Assembly (NCBI RefSeq): GCF_003352835.1
Contig: NZ_QLVD01000001.1
Coordinates: forward strand, 124,001 to 188,000
Source of the DNA: Ornithinimicrobium murale
Lineage (GTDB): Bacteria > Actinomycetota > Actinomycetes > Actinomycetales > Dermatophilaceae
Direction of reading: 5' to 3'
DNA length: 64,000 nt
The notes beneath the pieces were generated by a model. That model was not told the origin of the DNA and ran no database searches. It saw only the letters and a program-made list of their open reading frames with translations. Position numbers and translations under genes: made by a program. Below, one piece after another: positions 17,934 through 27,800 of this stretch. Each line of letters starts with the position of its first letter. The stretch's first letter is position 1.

Positions 17934-18965
17934 TTAGGTGGTCGCCTCGTCCTCATCGGGGGGCAGCCAGCCGGACCGCACCGCGTGACAGCCGAGCTGG
18001 AAGCGACTGTTCGCACCCGCCAACGACATCAACCGGTGGATCCGGCGCTGCAACGAGCGCAGCGACGTGCCCGTGTGCCGGGCTATGCCGGTGTCGGTCT
18101 GCCCGGCCTGGAGGAGCGCCAGGACCTTCTGGTCCACCTCGTCGAGCCGCGGAGCAGCCTCGGCCCCCGCTCCGTGATGCGTGCCGGCGGCCACCAAGGG
18201 CCACCCACCGGCAGCCACCAGGTCGAAGAGTGCTGCCAGGGCCTGCACCAAGCCAGACTCGTGGACGATCGTCACGGCTGGCTCGGACGCGGCCCCTCCT
18301 GATGACAGGGGCACCATCGCCATGGCGCGGTCGGCGATGACGGCCTGGACCGGGATCTGATCCACCACGGTGATGCGCTGTCCGGCATCCAGTGCCCACT
18401 GGGTCTGCCGCTCGGCGGCCGGCTGCTCGAGCCAGTCCCGCGGTATCACGACGTGGTAGCGCACGCCGCGCCGGATGGCATCGGCCTCGGCGGTGTTCTC
18501 GTCACTCGCCACGACGGCTGAGTCACCCAGAACTGGCATCATCCCGAGGATCTCGCGCCGGGCTGCCAGCTGGAGCTGGAGGAAACGGTGGGCGACTGCC
18601 TCCCGCCCCAGCACGACCTCCACCGGTGACCCGGGCGGCACGGTGTGGGAGGCTCGAAAGTGGTCAGCGAGCGTCGCCACGGTGGCCTTGACCTGTTGCA
18701 GCTCCTCCTGCCGGGCCGCCACCAGTGGCCCCAGCGCCAGGGCGGGCGGGCTGGCCCGGAAGGTAGGGCCTGGTTCCTCCTGGATCAGCAGGCCGCGGGC
18801 CACCAGCCGCTCGGCCAGACCGGGGAAGGCCGCCGCCGTGCTCGCGTCCACGAGGCCTTCGCACTGGGCGAGGGTCAGACCGGGCCGATCCACCAGGAGT
18901 CGGTACAGCTCTTCCTCGTGCTCGTCCAGGCCCAGCGGCGTCAGGGCCTGGTTCTCGCCACTCAC
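17934..18965 (-). CDS. Transcriptional regulator with N-terminal winged helix and C-terminal LuxR-type HTH
   Basis: 343 residues. The N-terminus (TPLGLDEHEEELYRLLVDRP... AFPGLAERLVARGLL) resembles a TrmB/MarR-like winged helix. The centre (VLGREAVAHRFLQLQLAARREILGM...) resembles the phospholipase D-like effector domain of TrmB relatives. The C-terminus (LDEVDQKVLALLQAGQTDTGIARHTGTSLRSLQRRIHRLM) is a LuxR-class HTH. This arrangement is common in actinobacterial orphan regulators. It ends 143 bases before the M4 protease in the same direction, so co-transcription or direct control is plausible. GTG start after GGGAGGGCGGGC. Confidence 0.8.
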   Translation of the reverse strand: MSGENQALTPLGLDEHEEELYRLLVDRPGLTLAQCEGLVDASTAAAFPGLAERLVARGLLIQEEPGPTFRASPPALALGPLVAARQEELQQVKATVATLADHFRASHTVPPGSPVEVVLGREAVAHRFLQLQLAARREILGMMPVLGDSAVVASDENTAEADAIRRGVRYHVVIPRDWLEQPAAERQTQWALDAGQRITVVDQIPVQAVIADRAMAMVPLSSGGAASEPAVTIVHESGLVQALAALFDLVAAGGWPLVAAGTHHGAGAEAAPRLDEVDQKVLALLQAGQTDTGIARHTGTSLRSLQRRIHRLMSLAGANSRFQLGCHAVRSGWLPPDEDEATT

Positions 18966-18979
18966 GCCCGCCCTCCCGC

Positions 18980-20260
18980 TCAGCGGGTGCGGTCGTTGAG
19001 GTCCGCCACGTGCGGTGAGACCGAGGGGTCCAGCCCCAGCCCCAGCGCAAGATAGGTCGCGGCGAAGTCGACCGTGGAGACCAGCTCGGCCAGTCTGGTC
19101 AGCGGGCGGCCCGGTTGGGCGATCACGTCCATCACCCGCACGCCGGCGTCCCGGGCGGTGACCAGCACCGCGTCCGTCAGCGCCTCGACCTGGACCGACT
19201 CCTGCGTCGGTGGGTCAACCGGCGCGTCCCGCAGCGTGAGCAGACCGAGCTCCGGCAGGGAGGGACCGTCCAGGAAGGGGTCAGCGAAGATGTCGCGGCC
19301 CGACTGCCCTCGGGGGATCTCGGCGAGGTCGCCCTCGGGCTCGGCGAAGTGGTGCGGCTCCCAGCCACTGGTGTCGATGTCGCCCAACCGGATCCGGCCC
19401 GCGTCGTAGGTGCCGGGGCGCAGCCCACCCATCGCGGTGTAGGGCCCGTCGAAGCAGGCCACGATCTGGCTGGCCGCGTCGGGCAGCTCACCCCAGGACG
19501 CGGGAATCCGCGCCGTGCGGGCGAGCATCGAGGAGGCCCGTGCCGCGGCGACACCGCTGAGCGGACCGTCGCCCAGCACCATCGGCACCGTCTCGGCAAG
19601 CTGGAGCGCCAACAGCTTGGCGGGGTTGACGAAGGACTCCGACGCGGGCCGATACGCCTCGGCGCTCTCGTCGAGCCGCTCGGCAACCTCTGTCATCGCT
19701 CCTGCGGGCGTGTCGACGATGCCGATCGCATCGGCGCCCAGGAGCACCGGAACCAGCAGGCTCCAGAGCCCGGTCCGCGAGCTGGTGCGACCCCGGCCGA
19801 CGCCGATGTGCACCCCCCTGGCCCGTCGGCATACCTCCGCCAGCGGCGAGTCGTCGGCCCCCACGGTGAGCAGGGACGCCCCGCGCCGAGCGGCCTCCGC
19901 GGCGATGGCGAGCGGGCCGGGGGCGCGGCCGGACAGGGAGACCGCCACCACGAGGTCGAGCGGACCCACCCAACCGGGCAGTGGCAGGTTGCGGCGAGCC
20001 TGCACCGGGACGGGCGACCCGGGCTCGGCGAGGAGTTCGAGCACCTCGGCGACCATGGCAGAGCCACCGAGGGCGGCGACCAGCACCGAGCGGGGCCGGT
20101 CGAGGCGGGCCAACCGGTCGATCCCCGCCTCGTCGGACAGGGTCACCGACTCCCTGACCTGGGCCCCGGCGGTGGCCAGGGCGCGCAGGGTCTGGCGGCT
20201 GTCCTTGCGGAGCAGCTCGTCGGAGTCGTCGAGCAAGGCGTCGTCGATATGCGGTGACAT
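18980..20260 (-). CDS. SIS domain protein (phosphosugar isomerase-like, Rv3256c type)
   Basis: 426 residues. Two sugar-isomerase subdomains are visible: SVLVAALGGSAMVAEVLELL followed by LDLVVAVSLSGRAPGPLAIAAEAARRGASLLTVG in the first half, and MVLGDGPLSGVAAARASSMLAR in the second. The family resembles bifunctional phosphoglucose/phosphomannose isomerases but lacks proof of activity. It lies in one run with the Trm112 protein and manB, as in mycobacteria, which points to mannose-phosphate and GDP-mannose supply. The manA gene that usually follows is missing; the accessory block begins instead. Confidence 0.85.
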   Translation of the reverse strand: MSPHIDDALLDDSDELLRKDSRQTLRALATAGAQVRESVTLSDEAGIDRLARLDRPRSVLVAALGGSAMVAEVLELLAEPGSPVPVQARRNLPLPGWVGPLDLVVAVSLSGRAPGPLAIAAEAARRGASLLTVGADDSPLAEVCRRARGVHIGVGRGRTSSRTGLWSLLVPVLLGADAIGIVDTPAGAMTEVAERLDESAEAYRPASESFVNPAKLLALQLAETVPMVLGDGPLSGVAAARASSMLARTARIPASWGELPDAASQIVACFDGPYTAMGGLRPGTYDAGRIRLGDIDTSGWEPHHFAEPEGDLAEIPRGQSGRDIFADPFLDGPSLPELGLLTLRDAPVDPPTQESVQVEALTDAVLVTARDAGVRVMDVIAQPGRPLTRLAELVSTVDFAATYLALGLGLDPSVSPHVADLNDRTR

Positions 20261-20269
20261 GGGAGCCCC

Positions 20270-20476
20270 TCAGCGCGTGACGGTCGTGGCGTCGCTCTCG
20301 AGCAGGACGGGGATCCCCTCGGTGATCGGGAACTGGCGCCGCTGGCCCGGGCCGCCACAGTCCTCGGCGCACTCCAGCACCGGCTGACCGGCCTCGTCCG
20401 TGGCGTCGACCAGCTCGTGCTGGCCGACCGGACAGCGCAGGATCTCTCGCACCCACGGCTCCATCGCGTCAGTCAT
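20270..20476 (-). CDS. Trm112 family protein
   Basis: 68 residues. Small zinc-ribbon-like protein: LRCPVGQHELV near the N-terminus, CAEDCGG in the middle, and the family ending RQFPITEGIPVLL. Eukaryotic Trm112 activates methyltransferases; the bacterial partner is unknown. The start at 20476 overlaps the manB stop by 4 bases, so it is translationally coupled to manB, and the SIS gene follows 9 bases downstream. Confidence 0.9.
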   Translation of the reverse strand: MTDAMEPWVREILRCPVGQHELVDATDEAGQPVLECAEDCGGPGQRRQFPITEGIPVLLESDATTVTR

Positions 20477-21894
20477 GCGCGCACCATCCTCAGCACCTCG
20501 TCGCGGATCGTCTCCATGGTGGCCTGGTCGGAGGCCTCCACGTTGAGCCGCAGCAGCGGCTCGGTGTTGCTGGGCCGCAGCGAGATCCACCAGAACCTCT
20601 CCTGCGTCCCGCTGCCCATTGTCAGCCCGTCGAGCTGGTCGACGGAAGCACCCTGATCCTCACCCCAGCTGCGGACCCGTGCCGTGGCCGCCGCGACGTC
20701 CTCGACCCGGGAGTTGATCTCCCCGGACCCGACATACCGCTCATACGGCGCCACCAACTCAGACAGGGGGCCGCGCTGCCCACCGAGGGCGGCCAGGACA
20801 TGCATGGCGGCGAGCATCCCGGTGTCGGCAAACCAGAAGTCGCGGAAGTAGTAGTGCGCGGAGTGCTCACCCCCGAAGACGGCGTCGTGCTCGGCCATGA
20901 GTGCCTTGATGTAGGAGTGGCCGACCCGGGTGCGCACCGCCCGCGCCCCGGCGTCCACGATGGTCTCCGGCACGACCCGGGAGCAGATGACGTTGTGGAC
21001 GATGGCAACGTCAGCGGGGTCAGCCCCGGAGGCGACCTCCCGGGCGATCTCGCGCTGCGCGACCAGGGCCGTGATGGCGCTGGGGGTGATCGGTTCGCCA
21101 CGCTCGTCGACGACGAAGCACCGGTCTGCGTCCCCGTCGAAGGCCAGGCCGAGGTCAGCCCCGTGGGCCAGCACCGCCGCCTGCAGGTCGCGCAGGTTCT
21201 CCGGCTCCAGGGGGTTGGCCTCGTGGTTGGGGAAACTCCCATCCAGCTCGAAGTAGAGCGGCACCACCTCCAGCGGCAGTCCGGAGCGTCCCAGGACGGC
21301 GGGCACGGTGTGCCCCGCCATCCCGTTGCCCGCGTCCACGACCACCTTCAGGGGCCGCCCGTCGGACAGGTCGACCAGTGAGTGCAGGAAGTCGGCGTAG
21401 TCGTCCAGGAGGTCGGCCTCGGTGAGGGTGCCGACGCTCGCGCCAGTGGGCAGGTCGTGCTGGCCCCCCCGGTCCAGCAGCCACTGTGCCAGGTCCCGGA
21501 CCTCGGCCAGTCCGCTGTCCAGGCCCACCGGACGGGCTCCCGAACGGCACAGCTTGATGCCGTTGTAGGCGGCCGGGTTGTGGCTGGCGGTGAACATCGC
21601 GCCGGGCACCGACCGGGCGCCACTGGCGTAGTAGAGACCGTCGGTGGAGCACAGGCCGATCATCGTGACATCCACACCGTGCGCCGCGGCGCCGGCCGCG
21701 AAGGCCCGCGAGAGCTCGGGCGAAGACGGACGCATGTCGTGGCCGATGACCATGGCCCGGGCACCTTCGGGGCGCACGACAACCTGCGCGAAGGCAGAGC
21801 CGAGCGCGGTCGCCACGGACGGGCTGAGCTGCTCCGGCACGAGCCCCCGCACGTCATAGGCCTTGATGAAGTCCTGGAGGCGCGCTGCGGTCAC
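20473..21894 (-). CDS. manB: Phosphomannomutase/phosphoglucomutase
   Basis: 473 residues of the alpha-D-phosphohexomutase superfamily; interconverts mannose-6-phosphate and mannose-1-phosphate for GDP-mannose. N-terminal KAYDVRGLVPEQL, catalytic phosphoserine S104 in AMFTASHNPAAYNGIK, magnesium loop FDGDADRCFVV, sugar loop GGEHSAHYYFRD, and phosphate loop RPSNTEPLLRLNVEA are all present. GTG start at 21894 has a TAGGCT box exactly 6 bases upstream, which suggests a leaderless internal promoter overlapping the DUF3499 stop. Confidence 0.95.
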   Translation of the reverse strand: MTAARLQDFIKAYDVRGLVPEQLSPSVATALGSAFAQVVVRPEGARAMVIGHDMRPSSPELSRAFAAGAAAHGVDVTMIGLCSTDGLYYASGARSVPGAMFTASHNPAAYNGIKLCRSGARPVGLDSGLAEVRDLAQWLLDRGGQHDLPTGASVGTLTEADLLDDYADFLHSLVDLSDGRPLKVVVDAGNGMAGHTVPAVLGRSGLPLEVVPLYFELDGSFPNHEANPLEPENLRDLQAAVLAHGADLGLAFDGDADRCFVVDERGEPITPSAITALVAQREIAREVASGADPADVAIVHNVICSRVVPETIVDAGARAVRTRVGHSYIKALMAEHDAVFGGEHSAHYYFRDFWFADTGMLAAMHVLAALGGQRGPLSELVAPYERYVGSGEINSRVEDVAAATARVRSWGEDQGASVDQLDGLTMGSGTQERFWWISLRPSNTEPLLRLNVEASDQATMETIRDEVLRMVRA

Positions 21895-21900
21895 CCCGCG

Positions 21901-21906
21901 AGCCTA
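21901..21906 (-). promoter_or_regulatory. Putative -10 box (TAGGCT) for leaderless manB
   Basis: TAGGCT on the minus strand, 6 bases before GTG 21894. It overlaps the stop codon of the upstream DUF3499 gene. Confidence 0.5.
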
Positions 21907-22260
21907 ACGGTCGCGCAGGAGGCGCAGGTGACCGCGGCGACCGACCTCGGTCACGCTGGCCTCGGCCGGACGGAGCGGACGGGAGCCCGGCGCCTCGGTG
22001 TGCGACTTGTGCTCCCGGACCGCCTCGGCGAGCGCCACCAGGTCATCCGGCGGCTCCTCCCCCATCTCCAGGCGCACGATGTCCCAGCCGCGCGGCGCGG
22101 TCATCCGTCGTGCGTGGTCGTCGCACAGGTCGTAGGAGTGCGGCTCGGCATAGGTGGCCAGCGGGCCCAGCACGGCGGTCTGCTCCGCGTAGACATAGGT
22201 CAGCGTGGCGAAGGCGCTGTTGCCGCACGCGGTCTTGGAGCACTGACGGGAGATAGCCAC
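21904..22260 (-). CDS. DUF3499 domain-containing protein
   Basis: 118 residues with GTG start at 22260 (VAISRQCSKTACG). The signature is CSKTACGNSAFATLTYVYAEQ, then PLATYAEPHSYDLCDDHARRM and APRGWDIVRL. The pairs of Cys (and the DLCDDH Cys/His) look like a small zinc-binding fold. Function is unknown; it is conserved in actinobacteria at this place (Rv3258c position). A longer reading frame upstream adds no conserved sequence, and a TACAGT box lies 8 bases before the chosen start. Confidence 0.88.
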   Translation of the reverse strand: MAISRQCSKTACGNSAFATLTYVYAEQTAVLGPLATYAEPHSYDLCDDHARRMTAPRGWDIVRLEMGEEPPDDLVALAEAVREHKSHTEAPGSRPLRPAEASVTEVGRRGHLRLLRDR

Positions 22261-22268
22261 GATCCCAG

Positions 22269-22274
22269 ACTGTA
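22269..22274 (-). promoter_or_regulatory. Putative -10 box (TACAGT) for the leaderless DUF3499 gene
   Basis: TACAGT on the minus strand, 8 bases ahead of GTG 22260. It overlaps a GTATGCC word. Confidence 0.45.
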
Positions 22275-22508
22275 TGCCGTCCGGCCGGTTGGACACCGCA
22301 ACCACGCCGACGCGGGCCCTCCCCGGTGTTCCCTGCACGGACCAACGGCCGGTGCTCCCACGGTCGAAGTCACCGGGCACAGAGTTCTCGTGGGTGGGTC
22401 TGCGAGGACGGGGAGGCCTGCGTGACAGACTGCGAACGGTCCCCGCAGTGGGGCATCAGGCGCACCACACGACGGTGCATCGCTGAGCGTCGTCCGGGAG
22501 GTGGACAG

Positions 22509-22919
22509 GTGACTGGTGGGCACACTCGGTCAAGCCTGCGGCGGCGGGACCGCCGTGGTCGAGGCATGCGGGGCCCGCTCGCGTGGCCGCGCGTGCCCGC
22601 GATGCGTTCTCGCTCCGCCCGGTTCGATGATCTGGTGCTCGACGCCGTCCAGCTGATCGAGCAGCGGCTGGGCCGCGAGCTCAGTGACCTGGAGGTCGCC
22701 GTCGAGGACGTGCCGCCCGCCGACCCGGCCCCCTGGGAGGCCGGCATCGCGCTGGGGCGGCTCTTCCCCGCCGAGGGCTCGCTACCTGCCCGCGTCGTGG
22801 TCTACCGGCGCCCCGTGGAGTCCCGGGCGCAGGGTGATGAGCTGGCGGCCCTGATCCACGAGCTCCTGGCCGAGCAGGTCGCCAGCATGCTCGGGCTGGA
22901 TCCCGAGGAGCTGCTCTAG
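22509..22919 (+). CDS. Metallopeptidase family (zincin-like) protein, active site degenerate
   Basis: 136 residues of the family represented by Rv3259. The conserved N-terminus RRRDRRGRGMRGPLAWP and RSRSARFDDLVLDAVQLIEQRLGRELSDLEVAVEDVPP is clear. The expected HExxH position reads IHELLAEQVASMLG: His and Glu are kept but the second His is replaced, so zinc peptidase activity is doubtful. GTG start at 22509 has a strong AGGTGG 4 bases upstream. Divergent from DUF3499 with about 250 bases between. Confidence 0.85.
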   Translation: MTGGHTRSSLRRRDRRGRGMRGPLAWPRVPAMRSRSARFDDLVLDAVQLIEQRLGRELSDLEVAVEDVPPADPAPWEAGIALGRLFPAEGSLPARVVVYRRPVESRAQGDELAALIHELLAEQVASMLGLDPEELL

Positions 22920-22962
22920 CCGACTCGGACCCGCCACTCCAGGCCCGACTCAGGCCCGACTC

Positions 22963-24861
22963 TCAGGGCAACCAGGGTGCGATCGCCCGCACCTCGCGGG
23001 TGACCGGGGCTGTCGGCAGCGGCAGGCCGGCGATCTGGAGGCCGAGGTCGTGTTCCAGGGTCGAGATCACGCCCGCTGAGACAGTCCCCTCGAGGGGGTG
23101 CAGCCACACGCTCTCGGTCTGCTTCGCGAGCTCCACGGTCCGGGTCGAGGCGGCCGGGACGGCCAGCTCAGTGGTCGTGACCGTGCCGTCGACGACGGTC
23201 ACCACGGCGATTCGTGCGCCCTGCAGCGACGTGATGTTCAGGGAGCCGGCGATGGCGCCGTCGACGCTCGTGGCCAGCGGTGCACCCTGCAGGCCGCTGC
23301 TGGGTGTGACGGCCGGGATCCAGGCCAGGTCACCGGTGCCGCCCGCCTCGTCCCGGCGCTGCACCTGAGCGGCCGCCACGACCGGGGTGTCCGCGGTCAC
23401 CTCGATACCCTGCGTCCCGGCCGGCAGGTCCGCCACGTCGATGTCCGCCACGGCACCGGGCTCGACGGTGGTCACCCCCTGCTCGAGACGCACCGGACCG
23501 TCCGCTGTGAGCGCCCGGAGCTGGACCACACCCGTCTCGGCGCCCGGGACCGCCACCCGGACGGACGCGGTGTCAGCGGTGTCCGGCCGGGGAGCCGGGA
23601 CCGCGGGAATGACCAGACTGGTGGCCGGTGACGCCGCTGGCGTGGTGACCTCGGCTCCGCGGTCGATGGTGCCCTCCAGCCAGCGGTCTCCCAGCGCGGC
23701 GACGACCGGGCCACCGGTGGTGGTCACATGGACCACGGGGCGTTCCTCTCCGGGAGCGAGGGCGTCCAGCAGGACAACCTGTCGACCGGCCGGCGGCACG
23801 ACGATGCCGGTGCCACCGACCACGCTCACCGGTCCCGCAGCGCCCAGCACCTCGGCGGTGACGGTGATCGGGTTGCCGGTCGGGTTCGCCAGGATCAGGC
23901 GCTCGACACGTCCGGCCTCCGCCCCGCCGGCGACGAGCCACAGATCGTCCCTGGCCATGCCGCACGCAGCCGTCGCCATCCCCCACTGCTGTTCCTCAAA
24001 ACTGTAGCCGAGCTGGGTCGCCGCGAAACCCGCCGCCAGGGTGCCCTCCGCGGCCCCGCGCACCCACCGAGAGCCTTCGACAGCCAGGGTCAGCACCTCA
24101 CCACGCTGGTTCGCCTCAGCCGTGGCGCCGTCGGGGACCCCGCCCAGCGAGACGGCACCGCCGGCCTCGCTCGCGACACCCTCCGGGAGCGCCTCGGTCG
24201 GGGCACTACCGGCCGCGACGCTCGCGCCCTGCTCGGGCTCGGGAACACTGGGGTCGTCCAACCCGACCAGGCCGGGGCCCACGCACCCCAGCGTGCTGTC
24301 ATCGAGGACGGCCAGTCCAGCCGGACGGTCCGTCCCGGCTGGCGTCGGGCCCTGCCGGTCGAGCGCGTCCGCAAGATCGAGCGTGCCGACGCGTCCCGAT
24401 CCTGCACCGTAGACGAGCGCCGCTGCCAGGGCCGCGATCCCCGCCGCCCTCGCCCAGCGGCCGGCCGTGCCGAACCGCCCGCGCCGGGTCAGCCGTCGGG
24501 CTTCCTCCGCCTGCTCCGGGGTGCCTCGGTCAGCCCGGGCTGCGTAGCTGTGTTCCTCGCCGCCCGCCAGCGGTCCGACGACGCCGTGACCGTCCTCGGA
24601 GTCGCCCGCCTCCGCGTCGCCCGGAGCGGCATCGGCCTTCTCCGACTCTGGCTTCTCTGGGTCGCCTGAGACAGCCTCCTCTGGCGGGTCGAGGACCTCA
24701 CCCGGTCCCGTGCCCGGCGGGCTGGTGTCGAGGTCTGGGTCCGCGTCTCCCGCAGCCGGGGCGGGGTCGTCCTGCCCTGGCTCCAGGGGCGGGTTGCCAT
24801 AGAACAGGTCGTCGACCCTCGGCTGCGCGGTCCCGCGGCCGCGCTTGCGCCTGCGCACCAT
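22963..24861 (-). CDS. DUF5719 family membrane-anchored protein
   Basis: 632 residues. An acidic, proline-rich N-terminal cytosolic region (about residues 1-130) is followed by one membrane segment (AAGIAALAAALVYGAGSG) and a large outside part built from beta-rich, Val/Thr/Ala repeats (VTAEVLGAAGPVSVVGGTG, VVLLDALAPGEERPVVHV). Function unknown. The ATG at 24861 shares one base with the glycosyltransferase stop (TGATG) and has GCAGGAGG 8 bases upstream, so the two proteins are made together and probably act on the same envelope glycan. Confidence 0.85.
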   Translation of the reverse strand: MVRRRKRGRGTAQPRVDDLFYGNPPLEPGQDDPAPAAGDADPDLDTSPPGTGPGEVLDPPEEAVSGDPEKPESEKADAAPGDAEAGDSEDGHGVVGPLAGGEEHSYAARADRGTPEQAEEARRLTRRGRFGTAGRWARAAGIAALAAALVYGAGSGRVGTLDLADALDRQGPTPAGTDRPAGLAVLDDSTLGCVGPGLVGLDDPSVPEPEQGASVAAGSAPTEALPEGVASEAGGAVSLGGVPDGATAEANQRGEVLTLAVEGSRWVRGAAEGTLAAGFAATQLGYSFEEQQWGMATAACGMARDDLWLVAGGAEAGRVERLILANPTGNPITVTAEVLGAAGPVSVVGGTGIVVPPAGRQVVLLDALAPGEERPVVHVTTTGGPVVAALGDRWLEGTIDRGAEVTTPAASPATSLVIPAVPAPRPDTADTASVRVAVPGAETGVVQLRALTADGPVRLEQGVTTVEPGAVADIDVADLPAGTQGIEVTADTPVVAAAQVQRRDEAGGTGDLAWIPAVTPSSGLQGAPLATSVDGAIAGSLNITSLQGARIAVVTVVDGTVTTTELAVPAASTRTVELAKQTESVWLHPLEGTVSAGVISTLEHDLGLQIAGLPLPTAPVTREVRAIAPWLP

Positions 24862-27800
24862 CAGGAGGACCTCCTGCGTCGTGATCCGAAGGGAAGGGCC
24901 AGGAAGAGCACCAGGGCCGCGAGGGCGGCCGTGCCGATCTGCCAGGTCAGGTCCGGCCGGGTGAGCGTCACCTGGAGTTGCTCCGCGCTGCCTGCGGTCA
25001 CCGCATACTGCAGCGGCCACTGCCCGGCCACCGGCTCGAGCCGCTCGCCACCGGCGCGGACCTCGGCCACCCCGGCCCACCCGGCTCCCTCAGAGATCAC
25101 CAGGCCGGCCGTTCCCCCTGGCCGCTCGCCACTGCTGCGCAGGACGCTACGTGGGCCGTCCACGGGAACGACCGCCAGCGGCGTGCCGGACTCGTCGACC
25201 AGACGCACCCGTGCCGGTGGCACCAGCGCATCCTCGGCACCCGCGCTGCCGACCCGCCAGAGCAACAGTCCCTCCGGGGCATTGACCCGGGAGAGCGCGG
25301 CGGTCGCGTCCAGACCGGCGACCAACGGGTCATCCGGCTCGGCACGCAGCCCGACGTATCCGACCCCGAGGTCGAACAGGGCGTCGTGAGCGGCGCTGGA
25401 GTCGCTCGCGCTCGCCGGGGTGGTCAGGGTGTGCACGGCTTCGACCAGCGCCTGCTCCCCTGGGCCAGAGGTTCCGGGGGCGGCGTTGGCCCGGACCAGC
25501 TCGGTGGCTCGGTCCCGCACCCACAGCCCGGGCTCCTGCCCGTCCAGCTGGTAGGTGACCCGGTCGTCCTCGACGGTGAGGTCCAGCACCCGCAGCGCCT
25601 CGGGCCCGGTGGCCTGGGCGTCCACGACCGCGGGATAGGGGCGGGCGGCCTCCGTGAGCTGTCCCCCGACGCCCGCCCAGGTGGCCCAGGCCAGGGTGCC
25701 GACCCCAGCGACGGCCACGACGCCGGTCAGGACGGCGACCACCGGGGCATGCCAGGGGGCACGACCCAGGGCGGGCGGAAGCTCAACGGCCTGCGCGGCT
25801 GCCAGGAGCAGACACGCGCCGGCGGCGCTGAGGAAGAGGCCCGGCCAGGCGGTGACGACTTCGCCCGCCTCGCTGTGGCCGGCGGCCACTGTGCCCAGCT
25901 GGACCAGGGGCGCGGCCAGCGCCGCGGCGAGGCCCAGGACGGCACCCAGGAGCAGTGCGCCCGCCCGACGTCCCCGGTGCCCGCGACGCAGGGTCGCGCC
26001 GCCCGCGAGCACGAGAAGTGGCAGCGTCCACCACAGTGTGGGTGAGAGCGCACCGCCCGCGTGCAGCAGCAGCACCTGCCACGGGGACGCTTCGGGTGGC
26101 CCGGCCAGAGTCGTCCCCGCCCCACCGAGCACCACCCGGGGGTCCGCGAGGACCTCGCGCAGCCATGGGCCGGTGAGTGCCCAGGGCAGCAGCGCCAGCA
26201 GCAGGCCGCGCAGGCGTCCCCACCCGGGGCCACAGACCAGCACGAGGACCCCGGCAACGGTGGTCAGCAGCAGCACCGCGGGGGCGAAGAGCCCGACCAG
26301 GGCGGTGAGCAGGATGGTGGCGAAGGTCGTGGTGGTGCGTTGCACGCCGTGTCGCCGGGAGCCGGCCACCACGATCCCCGCGACGATCAGCGGCAGGGCG
26401 ACGTGCGCCATCACCGGGCCGAGCCGTCCCTCGTCGACGCCTGACGACAGCGGTGCCATCCCGGCCCAGACGAGGCCGACCAGGGCCCGGACCCAGCGCG
26501 TGCGCACGCCGATCCTGGCCGCGAAGTAGCCCGCGACCACGGACAACGGGATGGCGGCGAACAGCAGCCAGGCCAGGGTGACCGCCGCCGGCGATCGGGA
26601 GCCATCGACCCACGGCAGCTGCTCCACGACCCAGGTGAGGCCGCTCATCGGCAGCAACCACGGTGCTGGGGCCGCGGCGCTGCCCAGACCCGCACCGGTC
26701 CAGGGGTCCGCCCAGCTGTGCCACAGCTCGGACCAGCCTGCGGAGACCGTGTGGACCTCACCACCGGCCACGCCGTAGCCCTGGCCGGACAGGGCAGGCA
26801 GCAGCTCGCGCCAACGCACCAGGGCAGCGCCGACGGCCGCCGCGAGGGCCAGCACCAGTGGCCAGCTCCACAGGGTGCGGAACCGGCTCGGGGCACTTTC
26901 CAGTGACTCGACCTCCTCGGAGACCGGTCCGGTCTCCAGGGCTGCGGCGCCGCGTCGCCCGTCCCGGTCGACCAGGGCTCCGTGGACCGTGTCGGTGGTG
27001 CCCTGCCACCCGCTGCTGCCGGGGGCGAACAGCGTTGCGAGGTCACGTCGCCGGACGCGTTTGCGGCCGCGGAAGCGCCAGCGTGCCCCGAGCCCCCGGG
27101 CAGGAGCGAGCACCGCTCCGGTGTCGGCGAACTCGGCCGCCGCCTCGTGAGGTCGCTTCACCAGCAGCAGGCCCAGGCCCACCAGGAGGGAGGTGAGCAG
27201 GACGCCGAGCGCCCGCCAGGGCGCGGCCCACCAGGAGCCGCGGGCCAGGGCCATCTGCCGGGTGCGACGCCGCGTCGTCAGGGTGGGCACGGGATGCCCG
27301 TTGCTGCCCTGGCGCACGACGGCGTCGGTGGCCACGACGACACGGTGCCCGGCCAGGTGGCTGCGCCAGGACAGGTCCAGGCCCTCCACCCCGTCCCCGA
27401 ACGCCTGGTCGATGCCGCGGACCGACTCCAGGACGTCACTACGGACCAGCAGCCCCGGAAGGGGAACGCCAATGACGTCGACCCGTTGGTCGTGCTGCCC
27501 CTGATCGAGCTCCCGCGCCACGTGCGCGTCGACGTCCCGCCCGCCGCGGGTGATCCGGTGCCCGACCGAGACCAGTCGGCGCGGGTCGTCGGCCCGAACC
27601 AGTTTGGGTCCGACGATGCCGACGCCGCTGGACCGGCGGCCCGCCTCGATCAGGTTGCCGAGGGCCTCGGGCTCGGGCACGGAGTCGTCGTGCAGGATCC
27701 AGATCCAGTGCCCGGGGTCGGTCGACAGACCCGCTCTGGCGTCCTCCAGGACCCGCCAGAGCGGCGGGTCTCGGTCGGGGTCCGGGACGGGTTCCCGGAC

